From assembly GCA_035771175.1 (NCBI GenBank), contig CM069593.1, forward strand, positions 23,226,456-23,290,455: a stretch of DNA of 64,000 nucleotides, in the 5' to 3' direction. The first letter of the stretch is position 1, and each line of letters starts with the position of its first letter. A model generated the notes under the pieces. It searched no databases. It saw only the letters and a program-made list of their open reading frames with translations, and had not been told where the DNA came from. Below are positions 46,680 to 57,440 of this stretch, in pieces. Position numbers and translations under genes: made by a program. The stretch is from Paratinospora sagittata. Lineage: Eukaryota > Streptophyta > Magnoliopsida > Ranunculales > Menispermaceae.

Positions 46680-47221
46680 GATATATAAAATTTAAGTATA
46701 AGTCCGATGGCAGCATAGAGCGACTCAAAGCAAGACTTGTGATCTATGGCAATCATCAGGTGGAAGGAATTGACTATAACGAGACATTTGCTCATGTGGC
46801 AAAAATGGTGACGGTTCGTATTTTTCTTGCAATTGCTGTTGTTAAAAATTGGGAGGTACATCAAATGGATGTGCATAATGTTTTCCTTCACGGTGACTTA
46901 AGTAAGGAGGTTTATATGAAGGTTCCTCCAGGTTTCAAAAATACCAATCCTAACATGGTTTGCAGGTTGAAAAAGTCGTTGTATGGTCTGAAACAAGCTC
47001 CCCGATGTTGGTTTGCAAAACTGTCAACAGCGTTGAAGAATTATGGTTTTGTGCAATCCTATTCAGATTATTCCTTATTTGGGTTGTTTAGGGGAAGAAC
47101 TCAGATCAACGTGTTAGTTTATGTTGATGAGTTGATTATTGCAGGGAATGATAAGGTTGCATTGACAACTTTTAAAGATTACCTTGGCAGGTGCTTTCAT
47201 ATGAAGGATTTGAGAGTTTGA
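46680..47221 (+). pseudogene. Copia reverse transcriptase with altered active site
   Basis: The frame from 46739 has EGIDYNETFAHVAKM, HQMDVHNVFLHGDL, LYGLKQAPRCWF, and VLVYVDELIIAGN. The catalytic Y-V-D-D is Y-V-D-E here, which should abolish polymerisation. The frame stops at 47221 and resumes out of phase as the RNase H region. Confidence 0.85.
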
Positions 47222-47316
47222 AGTATTTCTTAGGGCTAGAGGTAGCCCGTAATCCAGAATGAATTTTTCTTTGTCAAAGAAAATACACACTCGAGATAAT
47301 TTCTGAAACGGGTTTA

Positions 47317-48075
47317 TTGGGAGCAAAGCCTACGGCATTTCCTATAGAACAAAATCACAATTTGGCCCTTGCTAAGTGCGAATTCCTTGCGGATCCGACG
47401 CCGTATAGGCGACTTGTAGGGAGATTGATTTACTTGTCTGTGACGAGACCTAATCTTGCATATTCGGTTCATATTTTGTCTCAATTTATGCAACAACCTC
47501 GTGAGGATCATTGGGAGGCAGCTCTCAGGGTCGTGAGATATTTGAAGAAGAGTCCAGGGCAAGGGATTTTGCTTCGTGCTGATATTGACTTACGTCTAGA
47601 AGGGTGGTGTGATTCGGATTGGGCTAGTTGTCCACTTACGCTGCGTTCCTTGACAGGATGGTTCGTGTTACTTGGTTGTTCTCCTGTGTCGTGGAAGACC
47701 AAGAAGCAACAAACAGTGTCTAGATCGTCTGCGGAGGCTGAGTATAGATCAATGGCGGCAACAGTGTGTGAGTTAAAGTGGCTTAACCAACTTTTAAGCG
47801 ACTTGGTTGGGCGACATCCGAAGGGTATGAAGTTGTTTTGTGATAGTCAGTCGGCCTTGTACATTGCTCAAAATCCGATTTTTCACGAAAGAACAAAGCA
47901 TATAGAGGCTGACTGCCATTTGGTTCGAGATGCGTTGACTGAAGGGATGATTTGTCTGTCATATGTTTCCACTAGTGTTCAATTGGCAGACATCTTTACA
48001 AAAGCGTTGGGGAAAGCGAACTTTGAGTTTTTACTCTGCAAGTTGGGCGTTCGAGATCTTCATGCTCCAACTTGA
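47317..48075 (+). pseudogene. Copia RNase H region
   Basis: The 252-codon frame contains LIYLSVTRPNLAYSV, EGWCDSDWASCPLT, SRSSAEAEYRSMA and LFCDSQSALYIAQNP, and it ends with the usual VQLADIFTKAL before the purine tract. It is intact in itself, but it is only the C-terminal end of Pol. Confidence 0.88.
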
Positions 48076-48081
48076 GGGGGG

Positions 48082-48193
48082 TATTACGATATTATTGGGG
48101 TATTTTAGGAAATACAGGGTTGTGATATTTTATAATATATTTACTTCATGGTTGTGAATGACGGGCAGACGGAAAAGAGGCGAGAATTTGACA
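48082..48193 (+). repeat. 3' LTR, 112 bp
   Basis: The same length as the 5' LTR and differing at four positions (tgtaat/tataat, acaaaaa/acggaaa, ggtgag/ggcgag). It is preceded by a tract of G residues. Confidence 0.92.
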
Positions 48194-48339
48194 CTTACAC
48201 TTGCTCGCCTCCTGTCACGTCCTCCACTGCTGCGCGTCTCACTAATAACAATTTCGAGGAAGGCGGTGATGGCGGCGGGCGGTCGGAGTGCGACGGTAGG
48301 TATCATTCTAATAGTGAATGCATTATTGCTCTTTCCACT

Positions 48340-49454
48340 TGTGACGCCCCGAAAATTATTTCATCTAGCCCATAACCTAATTGCACTTTGCCCAAACTCT
48401 ATGTGTTGCCTTGATATGTTTGGTGTTTGTTTGATGGTTGTTTAATGTTTGTATAGTTGATGCTTGATAATGTATATAAATATGTGTATCATAAATTGTA
48501 TATGGGTCATGTTAAATTAAATTATAATGCATATGTTATTATTTATGCATGGACCCATTAAACCATGAATTGATATGAGTTAGGATTGATTGAATAAAAG
48601 GATAAATGAGAATGGAAGTTTGGTGTATTAAATGGATTGGACATCTAAAATACATGGAAGCATGAAATTGGTTAAAGTACATGTGGTTGGTATGGGTAGT
48701 ATGAGACCAACACATGTGAAGGTTGGTGCATGAAAGTGGACAAGTGTCCCAATGCATGTGGAATGTGGATCCAAATTGATAAGCTTTTACTTGCATCGAA
48801 CTTATTATAAATGCTTGATATCTATATGTTATGAGCTTTTAATCATGCTACACATTGACATGCATACATGATATTTATTGATGAGTATTGATAGCATATT
48901 TGAATTCTATTCACTGGGCACCGTTGGCTCACCCTCATTTTCCTCTTTCAGGTCCTTCTGTCCCGAATAAGGGCAAAGGAGTAGTTATATCTTGAGGGTC
49001 TTGCCTGCGAGAGAATCCAAAGCCTCGATGTGAGTTGAGAGGCATTTTGATTGAACTGTGTTTTAAATTATGAAGTATTATATTTTGGATTATGTAATTA
49101 TAATACTTACCACATTGTAGTATGGGTGAGTTAGGATTTGTTAGATAAACCATGTGGGCATATGACGGTTTTTATTTGTACCCACAATTTTAGACTTTAT
49201 GTGTATGTCAATTTTAATGGACTGTAGGGATTATGATTTTATTTATGGTTTAATTTTTATGGATTATCTATTGTCTTAGATGATTAATACGGTGGGTAGT
49301 TTTGTTTAGTACCTTTTGATATTATGTCGTTGTTTGAGATAAGGCTCGTAGGGAGTTGAGGAGTGGTCGGAGATGCCTACGCCGGGCGTCCCGCCCCGGC
49401 ATTCCGCATGCCACTCCCTGCAGGGTTGGTGGTCCGGGGTGCGGGATCGCCACA
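48340..49454 (+). mobile_element. Solo LTR, internally deleted, in kiwellin exon 1
   Basis: It begins TGTGACGCCCCGAAAATT, ends GGGATCGCCACA, and has CCACT on each side (48335-48339 and 49455-49459). It is the same family and orientation as 19657-22622 but lacks the part corresponding to about 20041-21903, so it is 1115 bp instead of 2966 bp. The deletion joint (about 48751) reads tgtcccaatgcatgtgg and lies at a short catg homology. Confidence 0.9.
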
Positions 49455-50277
49455 CCACTGGTTGGTACGCTGATGGTAGCAGGTAATTTAATTCTTTCTT
49501 CTTCTTGTTTTTTAGGCAAATTGAATTCTTTCTTGAGAATTGCTTTTATTACTATTCAAAAATTATACCAAAATCATACCTAATGATGCGGTACATTGTG
49601 GACTGAGTTTTTTTCATTTTTTTCATTTTTTTTAACGTGATTTATTGTCATATAAGTATAAATTTATATTTAGATATAGACTTTAGGTCCTTATATTATT
49701 GCTCTTTCTCTCTCTCCCATTCTATATTTTCTTTATAATACCAAATGATTAAACTGTGAGAAATTAATTAGTTAGTATTGTCTTGTCGTAAATAATTTAC
49801 CTAGCGGGAACGTATAATGAAACGTGAACCGTTCTGTTCTAATTGACGATTCCATGTTTTTTTTTTAAAGATGAATTCATAGTGGAGACACGGGTCACTT
49901 ACGTTTTTGTCTGGAGTCAACCTTTTGATAGTAGCGCATGATCATAGAAACCCATACATAAGAGGCATAAGACATTTCACAACTCCTCAAAACAGGTTGT
50001 AGGTAACTCCTCTTATTTGTATAATTGTAAATGGTCGCTATAGAAGATGAATAAATGTTTTTATGATCAAAAAATTATATTTAAAACTATATTTATCTTG
50101 ATGTTGTATATGGTAATTGAAAAATATTTCTTTTTCTTTTTTTCTTCTTGATGATGTGGTGTATTATTACATCAACTTAAGTATGAATTTAGGTACATAT
50201 CTTGAATTATTTTAACACTCCTCTAAAAGATGTGATCATAGTCATTATGGGTCTCACGTGCGTTCATACCCACTAAG

Positions 50278-50734
50278 TGTTGGGTTTTTTAACCCCAATC
50301 GATCAATCTAATAAGTAGCAGAAACATTCAAATAATAAATTAAGCAATTACATAATCAATTTTATGTGGTTCGACCAATCGATGTCTATATTCACGGATA
50401 GAGAAATCAATTATACTGCGAAGATTACAACACAAGAAGGTACCCCTTGTTACAAACTTAATTACTAATCTCTCAGCCTATAATTTGATACTTAACCATT
50501 CTATCACACTTTAATCTGAACTATCTAATCCATATTTATAATAAATAATTTAGACTTCTAATATAACCCAAATACTAAAATTAGACATATATTATAATTA
50601 AAAAACTCCTAAAATTAGAAATCTACCTAAACTTATATACTTAATTTCTATTTTAATTATTAAACTCTTAATCAACTTGAATGCACACTCAAATTAGACA
50701 TTTTCTATTTTGAGGTTGAATCAAAATCCTAACA
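50278..50734 (-). mobile_element. Copia-like solo LTR in the kiwellin-2 intron
   Basis: The plus strand runs from TGTTGGGTTTTTTAACCC to CAAAATCCTAACA, 457 bp. CTAAG flanks it (50273-50277 and 50735-50739). TG/CA ends plus a 5-bp duplication and no body indicate a solo LTR. The minus strand contains gaaccacataaaattg, a motif often seen in copia LTRs, which is why I place it on that strand. Confidence 0.82.
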
Positions 50735-50919
50735 CTAAGGTCCGTACACCATCCAAACCAGTGTTGAAAAAAAAACTTAAAACATCTAAAAAAGGGGTGT
50801 ATTAGAATCTAAACCATTGCATGGAGTAGGTAGGAGTAGGTAAAGGACCATATATGCAATTTAATGATTTATCTTCACGTAATCCCAGTGTCATAATATA
50901 TGTACAATATTTCTTATGT

Positions 50920-51423
50920 TGTCACACCCTGGGTTGCACAGCGTGCCCCCTACCCAGGTGTGGGCGCACCCCCTCGGGGTGAACGCCAGCCATTATGGAT
51001 CCATAATATTGTCTCATCCTGTTACAGCCACCGCCACACAAGGACGTATCTTATACACGAGATCATTTGCCCCACTATTCACTGATGAATAGTACAGGGC
51101 CTCCTTAGGAATCGAACTCGAGACCTCCCTTAAGGAGTTTGATTTCGCATTCCTAATAACCACTGAGCCAATGGTTCAGTGGCTACTAGGAATGCGAAAT
51201 CAGACTCCTTAAGGGAGGTCTCGAGTTCGATTCCTAGGAAGGCCATGCACTATTCATCAATGAATAGTGGGGACAAATAATCTCGTGTACAAGAGACGTC
51301 CTTGTGTGGCGGTGGCTGTACCGGGATGAGACAATATTATGGATCCATAATGGCTAGCGTTCGCCCCAAGGGGGTGCTCCCACACCTAGGTAGGGGGCAC
51401 ACTGTGCAACTCAGGGTGTGACA
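50920..51423. mobile_element. Palindromic foldback element with two polymerase III-like promoters
   Basis: The arms, each about 250 bp, are inverted copies around an axis near 51171, with outer ends tgtcacaccctgggttgc and gcaactcagggtgtgaca. Near the axis each strand carries an A-box-like and a B-box-like sequence 40 nt apart. On the plus strand these are tggttcagtgg at 51172-51182 and gagttcgattcc at 51223-51234. On the minus strand they are tggctcagtgg at 51170-51160 and gagttcgattcc at 51119-51108. The outer 75 bp is shared with the element at 52882-53163. cttatgt occurs on both sides (50913-50919 and 51431-51437), but with 7 extra bases on the right, so the target duplication is unsure. 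Confidence 0.85.
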
Positions 51424-51772
51424 AAAAGGCCTTATGTATCAGGTCATGTGTTAACGATTGATGGTATGTTGAAAACACTCCACTCTAGCATTTTTTTGTA
51501 TAAAAATGGTGATTTTAATTGAGTAATGTTTTTACGACTCAAAAATTATATTCATGTTGAATTATATTCATGGGATGCTGATGTATGGTGTATGGTAAGG
51601 GAAGAATGTTTCTTTTTTTTTATTTTTTTCTATCTCATGATGTAATGATGTGATGTATTACCACATTAATTTAAATATAGACTTGGGTACATATCTTAGA
51701 TCAATTTAGCTCTCCTCAATTTAGTTTGCATTTAATATTCGATTGTCATTGTATTAATTAATGGATGGCAGG

Positions 51773-51979
51773 TGTGGAAAGACGATTCGCATAACATCAA
51801 ACAATGGAAGGAGCACGACCGCGACGGTGGTCGCCGAGTGTGACTCAATGCGTGGGTGCGATTCGGAGCATGCCTTCCAGGGTCCATGCGACAACAATAT
51901 TGTTGATGCTTCAATTGCAGTGTAGAACGATCTTGGGCTCAACATAGGTGCCGAGGACGTTACTTGGTCCATGGCCTAA
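51773..51979 (+). pseudogene. Exon 2 of the second kiwellin
   Basis: The acceptor atggatggcag matches that of the intact gene. The sequence codes [17 protein letters not shown], then [15 protein letters not shown], then a stop (TAG, 51923-51925) where the paralogue has Trp, and ends with DVTWSMA and TAA. Except for the stop and a 6-bp deletion it is well kept. Confidence 0.92.
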
Positions 51980-52018
51980 GTCCCCTTAAATTTCTCCTCC
52001 TTTGTCAATCCATCTATT

Positions 52019-52021
<3 letters not shown>

Positions 52022-52085
<64 letters not shown>

Positions 52086-52086
52086 A
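52022..52086. repeat. (AT)n(GT)n microsatellite
   Basis: About 37 bp of alternating A and T is followed by about 26 bp of alternating T and G, shortly after the kiwellin-2 end. Confidence 0.95.
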
Positions 52087-52554
52087 TACGCGTGCGGCGT
52101 GTTTGTATCTCAGATAAGTGTAGAATAGTACTACTTAATCAGTATTAAACCCATTTTTATCATTTATTGCTTCATCATATGCAATAGAACCATTTTCGTC
52201 TAGGTAACTGAAGTCTTGTTAATAATTCTTTTATTAGCAGTCATTAGGCAGTACATACTAATTACATCTGTCACACAAAAGGCAGTCACTAATCACTATA
52301 TATACATATATGCATAACACAAGATCTTCAACATCTAAATCCTTGATCATCAACAACTTTGTATATATATATATATATGCTATATCAAAGCCTAATAAAA
52401 GGATTCGTGAGCATACTTGACTAGTGTACTCGAGCATTTGAGCCCCTCAGCTCAACATGGAGCCCTTCCATATATGCATAGTTTCATGTTGACCCAAGGG
52501 AAATCATTTACATACGACATATCCAATCTAATGGTAAGTAACTAATTAAGATCA

Positions 52555-52791
52555 TTAACGGCCACCTTTGCCACCATACCGATCCCTAGGCATGTTATGG
52601 TGGTCACTGGGATCAATACTACTAATAGGATGCACTTCTTCATTCCTCTCTCCTACATCCTTCCCTCCACCCACAATAATTTGTTGCCCTTCTTACTCAT
52701 GGAGTACTGGTTTTTCTACTATGGCTTTTCCTTGCTATTTCATGCAAGAATTCACCAACATGAGGGCTAGAAGAAGAGCAACCACCTTCAT
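52555..52791 (-). pseudogene. Possible small secreted peptide gene with two stops
   Basis: The ATG at 52791 follows a TATAAATA box (minus strand, 52863-52856) at a normal distance of about 65 bp. The reading frame begins with a hydrophobic leader (MKVVALLLALMLVNSCM), then has TAG at codon 19 and TAA at codon 33. It remains readable to TAA at 52557-52555 with the acidic then basic tail SSIDPSDHHNMPRDRYGGK. A leader, about 79 codons and a short polar C-terminus are the layout of plant peptide-hormone precursors, but I recognise no family. The in-frame stops make it a pseudogene unless the frame is shifted by an intron I do not see. Confidence 0.45.
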
Positions 52792-52881
52792 TTTTACCCA
52801 AGGAAAGCAAAGTTATTACTCTTGTTCTTACATAAATTACTTACCAGAGCAACTCTATTTATAGAGGGAGAGGTGATGAGG

Positions 52882-53163
52882 TGTCACACCCTGGGTTGCA
52901 CAGCGTGCCCCCTACCCAGGTGCGGGCGCACCCCCTCGGGGCGAACGCCTAGCCATAGTACCACATAATATTGTCCTATCGCCATGTAGCAACCCAACCG
53001 CATGAATAGTAGGGACAAATAATCGTTTCGATGTAGACCAGCTGCGGTTGGGTTGCTACATGGCGATAGGACAATATTATGTGGTACTATGGCTAGGCGT
53101 TCGCCCCGAGGGGGTGCGCCCGCACCTGGGTAGGGGGCACGCTTTGCAACCCAGGGTGTGACA
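52882..53163. mobile_element. Near-perfect palindromic foldback element
   Basis: The two arms of about 120 bp differ at one position I can see (gcacagcg versus gcaaagcg) and enclose a loop of about 38 bp (gaatagtagggacaaataat onwards). The ends are tgtcacaccctgggttgc, with TGAGG on both sides (52877-52881 and 53164-53168). The outer 75 bp match the foldback at 50920-51423, but the inner arms differ. The transcript would form a long hairpin. Confidence 0.9.
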
Positions 53164-53168
53164 TGAGG

Positions 53169-53661
53169 TGTGGCCCTTGATGTGTACGTGTGTTAGACCT
53201 CTAATTGTTGAACTCATAATTGAAGGGTCATTGCCTAGTGGTGAGGGTAATGGCATGCATTTGAGCCTCGGTGTCTGCTCAAAGTGATGGTATGGTGCAG
53301 CCAAGGGAGTGTTCGAATGGAACACTTACAACTCGGACTTGGTGGTTCGTGTGACTAGTGTATGGGCGAATGTGCAAGCTCATAGGGGCTGGAAAATCGT
53401 GCAAAACTTGATGTGTGTGTGGGAACTTAAGTGTAGCTGGACAAAACTGTGCTAGCTAGCTAGAGAGTGGCACGTAAGCATGTGTGTGGGACACCTAGCA
53501 GCAATTACGGACAGTTTCATGATAATTGGCCCATGGAAAATGTGTGGAGAGGTAGTTAAGGGCGTGCTTAACTAACTCCATAGTCCAATATGAGGACAAG
53601 TGGCAGCAAGGTGGCGTCATGGGCGGTTACAACTGTAACTTGCAAAGTGCTTGTGAGGAGA
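53169..53661. other. Non-coding sequence hosting the solo LTR, left part
   Basis: No gene is seen. Motifs such as gcggttacaactgtaact and ggcccatggaaaatgtg recur loosely at 56640-56780 (gggcagttataaacggttat). This suggests that both flanks of the solo LTR belong to one older repeat. Confidence 0.35.
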
Positions 53662-53666
53662 CAAGT

Positions 53667-55802
53667 TGTCACACTCCGATTTTCAAAACTTAAATTTAAA
53701 GTAATAAGAATAAATATTTGCTTTTATCATGAAATAGCAAAAAGAAAATCGAGGCGTGAATTGTATCCATCTACCTTAACCCCAAAATCTTTACACAGGT
53801 AAAAATAAATTTAATAATATCATTTATATTCAAATAAGGTTACAAGTTAAGATAGAAGAATACTCTTTCAATTTCTATGCCACGGACTATAGATTCTCAT
53901 TACCCAAATTGAATATTGAGTCATGAGGGTAATTGCCCTTGTCCATCCATTATGGACACAACATTTTAAATATATTCATTAAGTATAATTAACAAGTTCA
54001 AGTCCAAGGCATAAACATATAAAATAACCCATGAAATCTTCAACGACCACTATAATGTTCCAAAAGTATTGATTTCTAATACAACCCATTTAATTGATAT
54101 AATCAATTATTAAATAATTACTCAGTCCTACTACCATAACGCTACTCAAGCCACTAACCCACCCCTACTACTGTGAGACACGTCACGAACTTGCGACTCT
54201 ATTCTTTCATGTACCTGCATGTAAAAAATAAGGGTGAGCTTGAAAGCCCAGTGGGTCATCTAAACCATTCACAACATTTTATTATGATATATACACAAGA
54301 ACATTACAAACAAGTTTCACACATTAATCGTTGCAATATTTGATTGTTTAAGTTGAGAATTCCATCACTTTCAAATCACGTACCTTTAGGGAATCAAACC
54401 TCAGGCGGCACTACCCAAAATCATAAACTCGTTGGCAATATTCATCATGAATAACTATCTCATAATAAACATTGGCGATATTCCTTAGAATAACTGCCCC
54501 ATAATACTCATTGGCGATATTCCTTAGAATAACTGTCTCATACGTATGATTCTTATCTTAATCGTGTTCTTTAATATAGTCACACCATATATATAACATA
54601 TATATGATATGAATTGTACTCACAAGATATGTATAAACTCCACTACATATAGTATCATGTCACAATACCACATATAATAGTATTCATGTATGAACTTTAT
54701 TATAACAATTATGCCAATATTCTCAAGTCAGATGTCTCATTATCAAGCATTATAATTTACATATGAATTTCAGTTACCACATGAATTGCATGCATCCAAT
54801 TAACAATCACATCATGGTATACATACAATCATGTATCATACACATTCACCAGCAATCTAATAGTGCTATAAATCTAATTAATTTAATGTTCCTATCTATA
54901 TATCAAAATAAAATATTATGAAGGCATAGAATCTTCCCCATCTGTTTCTTGGTGTGTAACGTACGTCCTCAACCTATACATATGTATTACATTTGAATTA
55001 GTCACACGTACCTACCCAAATATATATATTACTCATATAAGTAAGATATATGTATATACATACGTATATAACTGCTATAATATATATATTATAATAATCT
55101 ATATATATATATATAATTTGTATAGCAGAGAAGTGGTTGGCGGTGGTGGGTTTTATTATATATATATATATATTTCATGTGATATATGCATGTTGGTGGT
55201 GTGTGATGGTAGTAGATAACACACTATCATGCATCTGTTGGCCATGGTCACAACAGTTGTTGTTGTCTCCCTTAATGCCGTAAAAAAATATGAAAGAAGA
55301 GAAATAATTTGGAAAACAGGGTCGGTGAGGTGAGGAACCACGCATGGCACTCATAGGTAACCCATGTTCATGAGAATGCTAAGAAGAACATATGGGGCAT
55401 CACCACACCGACGTTGTCGGTACAACATTCGATCAAAACACGAAAAAGAGATGTGACAAGTAGAGGAGGAAAGAAAAGGAAGTGTAAAACTTACTTTTGT
55501 AGTTGCAGGATTTCCAGTTGCAAGGGCTACAAATCTCCAAAGAGGAAGAATGAGCTTAGGTGGAATAGTATATGAGGAGAAAAAGTGGTGTAGGATTGCA
55601 TATGAAGGTTTTATATGCTTAGGGTTTTATGAATGTCTTTGGTATATATTAGCAATAGCTTAAAAGAAGGCAAATTAAAAATAGATGGAAAAGATTTGAG
55701 TTGCCTTTATGGGGTTGTTTAAGAAAACATGTCAATCTTTAAATTAAAGCCATGATTAGCGTGAAGAAAGGAGTGACAGATTAATAAAAGAATTCATGCA
55801 AG

Positions 55803-55867
<65 letters not shown>

Positions 55868-56550
55868 ATATATTTAAGTTGTTGTTTGTGAATTGCATAT
55901 GGAATTGAATGAATTATATATAATAAGAATAATATTCATCCCATAATGTGGGTGAAGCTTTAATAACAGAAAGTATCTTTTATATGATAAGAATAATCAT
56001 CCCGTTATGGCAAGGATAATCGTGTCATAATGTGGGTAAAGCTTCAATAAAAGAATGTATCTTAATATACTATAATGACTGTCCATGTAATTGTAATAGT
56101 ATCCAAATCATGAAGGAAACTGAAAGTAATAAAACGAAAGAAGTGGAAATATAAGGAGAGATTTAATTGGGATTGGTATGCCACATTAGGTATTTAGACA
56201 TTATGAGAGAGACGTGAATGTTAGCAAAAGAGAAAGGAAATAAAAGAAATATTAACAAAAAAAATAGTGAAAGGAAAAAGAGATTAACAGAAAATAATGA
56301 AAGGAAAGAATGGTGACGTGCTCATGCATGCAACTCATGTATATGTCAGGCATGCGTGCAAGTGTATGTGTATCCCCTCTCCCACTTTGACTCCGAAATT
56401 TGTGACTAAGTTCTTGGAGGATTTTGAAGTCCTAAACTCATTCGTGAAGTTCGAAACGTACGAGTCCATCTCAATTAAATGTGCAGAATTACGAAAACTC
56501 CCCTAAGTTTAAAATTACGTAAATACCCTTGAAATTTTTGGGGTATTACA
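53667..56550 (-). mobile_element. Solo LTR, 2.9 kb, gypsy-like
   Basis: On the minus strand it starts TGTAATACCCCAAAAATT (from 56550) and ends GGAGTGTGACA (at 53667). CAAGT flanks it on both sides (53662-53666 and 56551-56555). TGTAATACCCC is a familiar start of plant gypsy LTRs (inference). It contains a 30-bp tandem block (attggcgatattccttagaa at about 54472 and 54511) and a long AT run. It has no internal coding domain. Confidence 0.8.
55805..55862. repeat. (AT)n microsatellite
   Basis: Twenty-nine AT units within the solo LTR; further shorter TA runs are at 55087-55112 and 55157-55172. Confidence 0.95.
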
Positions 56551-56555
56551 CAAGT

Positions 56556-57440
56556 GTACAGGTGGTTATTGGGGGCATAACTACCTAAGAGATCACGTCC
56601 TTACTTGTGGCAGCCAAGCAAGGCCTTGATGGTAGCAGTTATGGGCAGTTATAAACGGTTATGGGTGTCCAGCACATGGGAATTGTGGTGATCTCACAAG
56701 TGGCATCAAGCTACCAGGTGGTTAGATAACTAACTGCTAGGTGGCAGCACATGGAATAACCTAGGGGTGGTTATGACATGTGGAAGGTTCAGATTTAGGG
56801 GAAATGAGGGATTTAATGTAAGGGGACATGTGTCCTTGAGTAGTTATTGTAACTACCTTAGGCTAAGGTTTTAAATAGCCAACCCTTGGTGCTTGGGAAA
56901 CACCAAGAGGAGTGGATGTAATCCCGATTTTGTGTTAATCAAAGAGTTCTTGATGCCTTGTTCATGTGTTTGCTGTTATTTTTTAGTGTATTCGGTATTT
57001 TGTGTCGTTACCCAGTGATTGCAGTGCAATTGCAGGAAATTAGCTAGTGTGTTGAGAATCCACCCAGTGAACGCAAGAATGCCACGAAAATCGTCTAGTG
57101 AAAAGTCATTTGGGGGCAAAATACTCAGTGAAATTCAGTTAGATTGCAGAAAACAAGTTTTGTGTTGTTGCTCAGGGAACACTAACGCAATTGCAAGCAA
57201 AATGCGAGCGTAGCGGTAATCCACCGAGTGAACGCAAGAATCCCAAGGTGATTGCCGAGTGAGAAGTCATTTGGTAGCAGGATACTCGGTAAAATCAGGA
57301 TATATTGCTGAGACTAGGTCAAATTTAGTGCATCATGAGGGGCCAAGGCAAATTGCAGGTAGTGCAACCTCAGTTTGCAGGGCAATTGCTAGCAGTCCAA
57401 CCCCAAATTGGATGGAGTGTTGGGGTTGTGAAGGGCGAAA
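56556..57440. repeat. Repeat-like sequence with 163-bp internal duplication
   Basis: The block aatccacccagtgaacgcaa at 57057 recurs as aatccaccgagtgaacgcaa at 57220, and each is followed by aagtcatttgg and a tactcgg/tactcag motif. A tail of an LTR is possible (aaatagcc as a weak TATA at about 56873), but no ends were found. Confidence 0.5.

Larger units (their letters stand above)
43509..48193 (+). mobile_element. Ty1-copia element with 112-bp LTRs (Ale-like), in kiwellin exon 1
   Basis: The complete element is 4685 bp. Its LTRs are 43509-43620 and 48082-48193, with four differences in 112 bp (about 3.6%). The PBS starts at 43621 (tggtatcagagac) and a purine tract at 48075-48081 precedes the 3' LTR. 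CTTAC duplications are at 43504-43508 and 48194-48198. The LTR starts TA rather than TG in both copies, so the change predates insertion. The short LTRs and total length fit the Ale/Retrofit lineage. Pol is split into several frames. Confidence 0.93.
43233..51979 (+). pseudogene. Second kiwellin, disrupted by four transposons and a stop
   Basis: Kiwellin sequence is present in pieces: 43233-43508 (signal peptide and SSCEDSC domain), 48199-48334, 49460-49482 (end of exon 1, donor at 49483), and exon 2 at 51773-51979. A copia element (43509-48193) sits in exon 1 with CTTAC on both sides. A solo LTR (48340-49454) sits further on with CCACT on both sides. The intron holds a copia solo LTR (50278-50734) and a foldback element (50920-51423). 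Exon 2 has TAG (51923-51925) where the intact paralogue has TGG (Trp), and a 6-bp deletion shortly after. It therefore cannot encode a full kiwellin. Unlike the intact copy, it keeps TGC at the position homologous to Tyr86. Its TATA box has a T-to-C change. Confidence 0.92.

Noticed and set aside
51100..51240. Functional tRNA gene
   Set aside because: A- and B-boxes are present, but I could not form an acceptor stem or anticodon arm, and the sequence is mirrored inside a palindrome. tRNA-derived is the better call.
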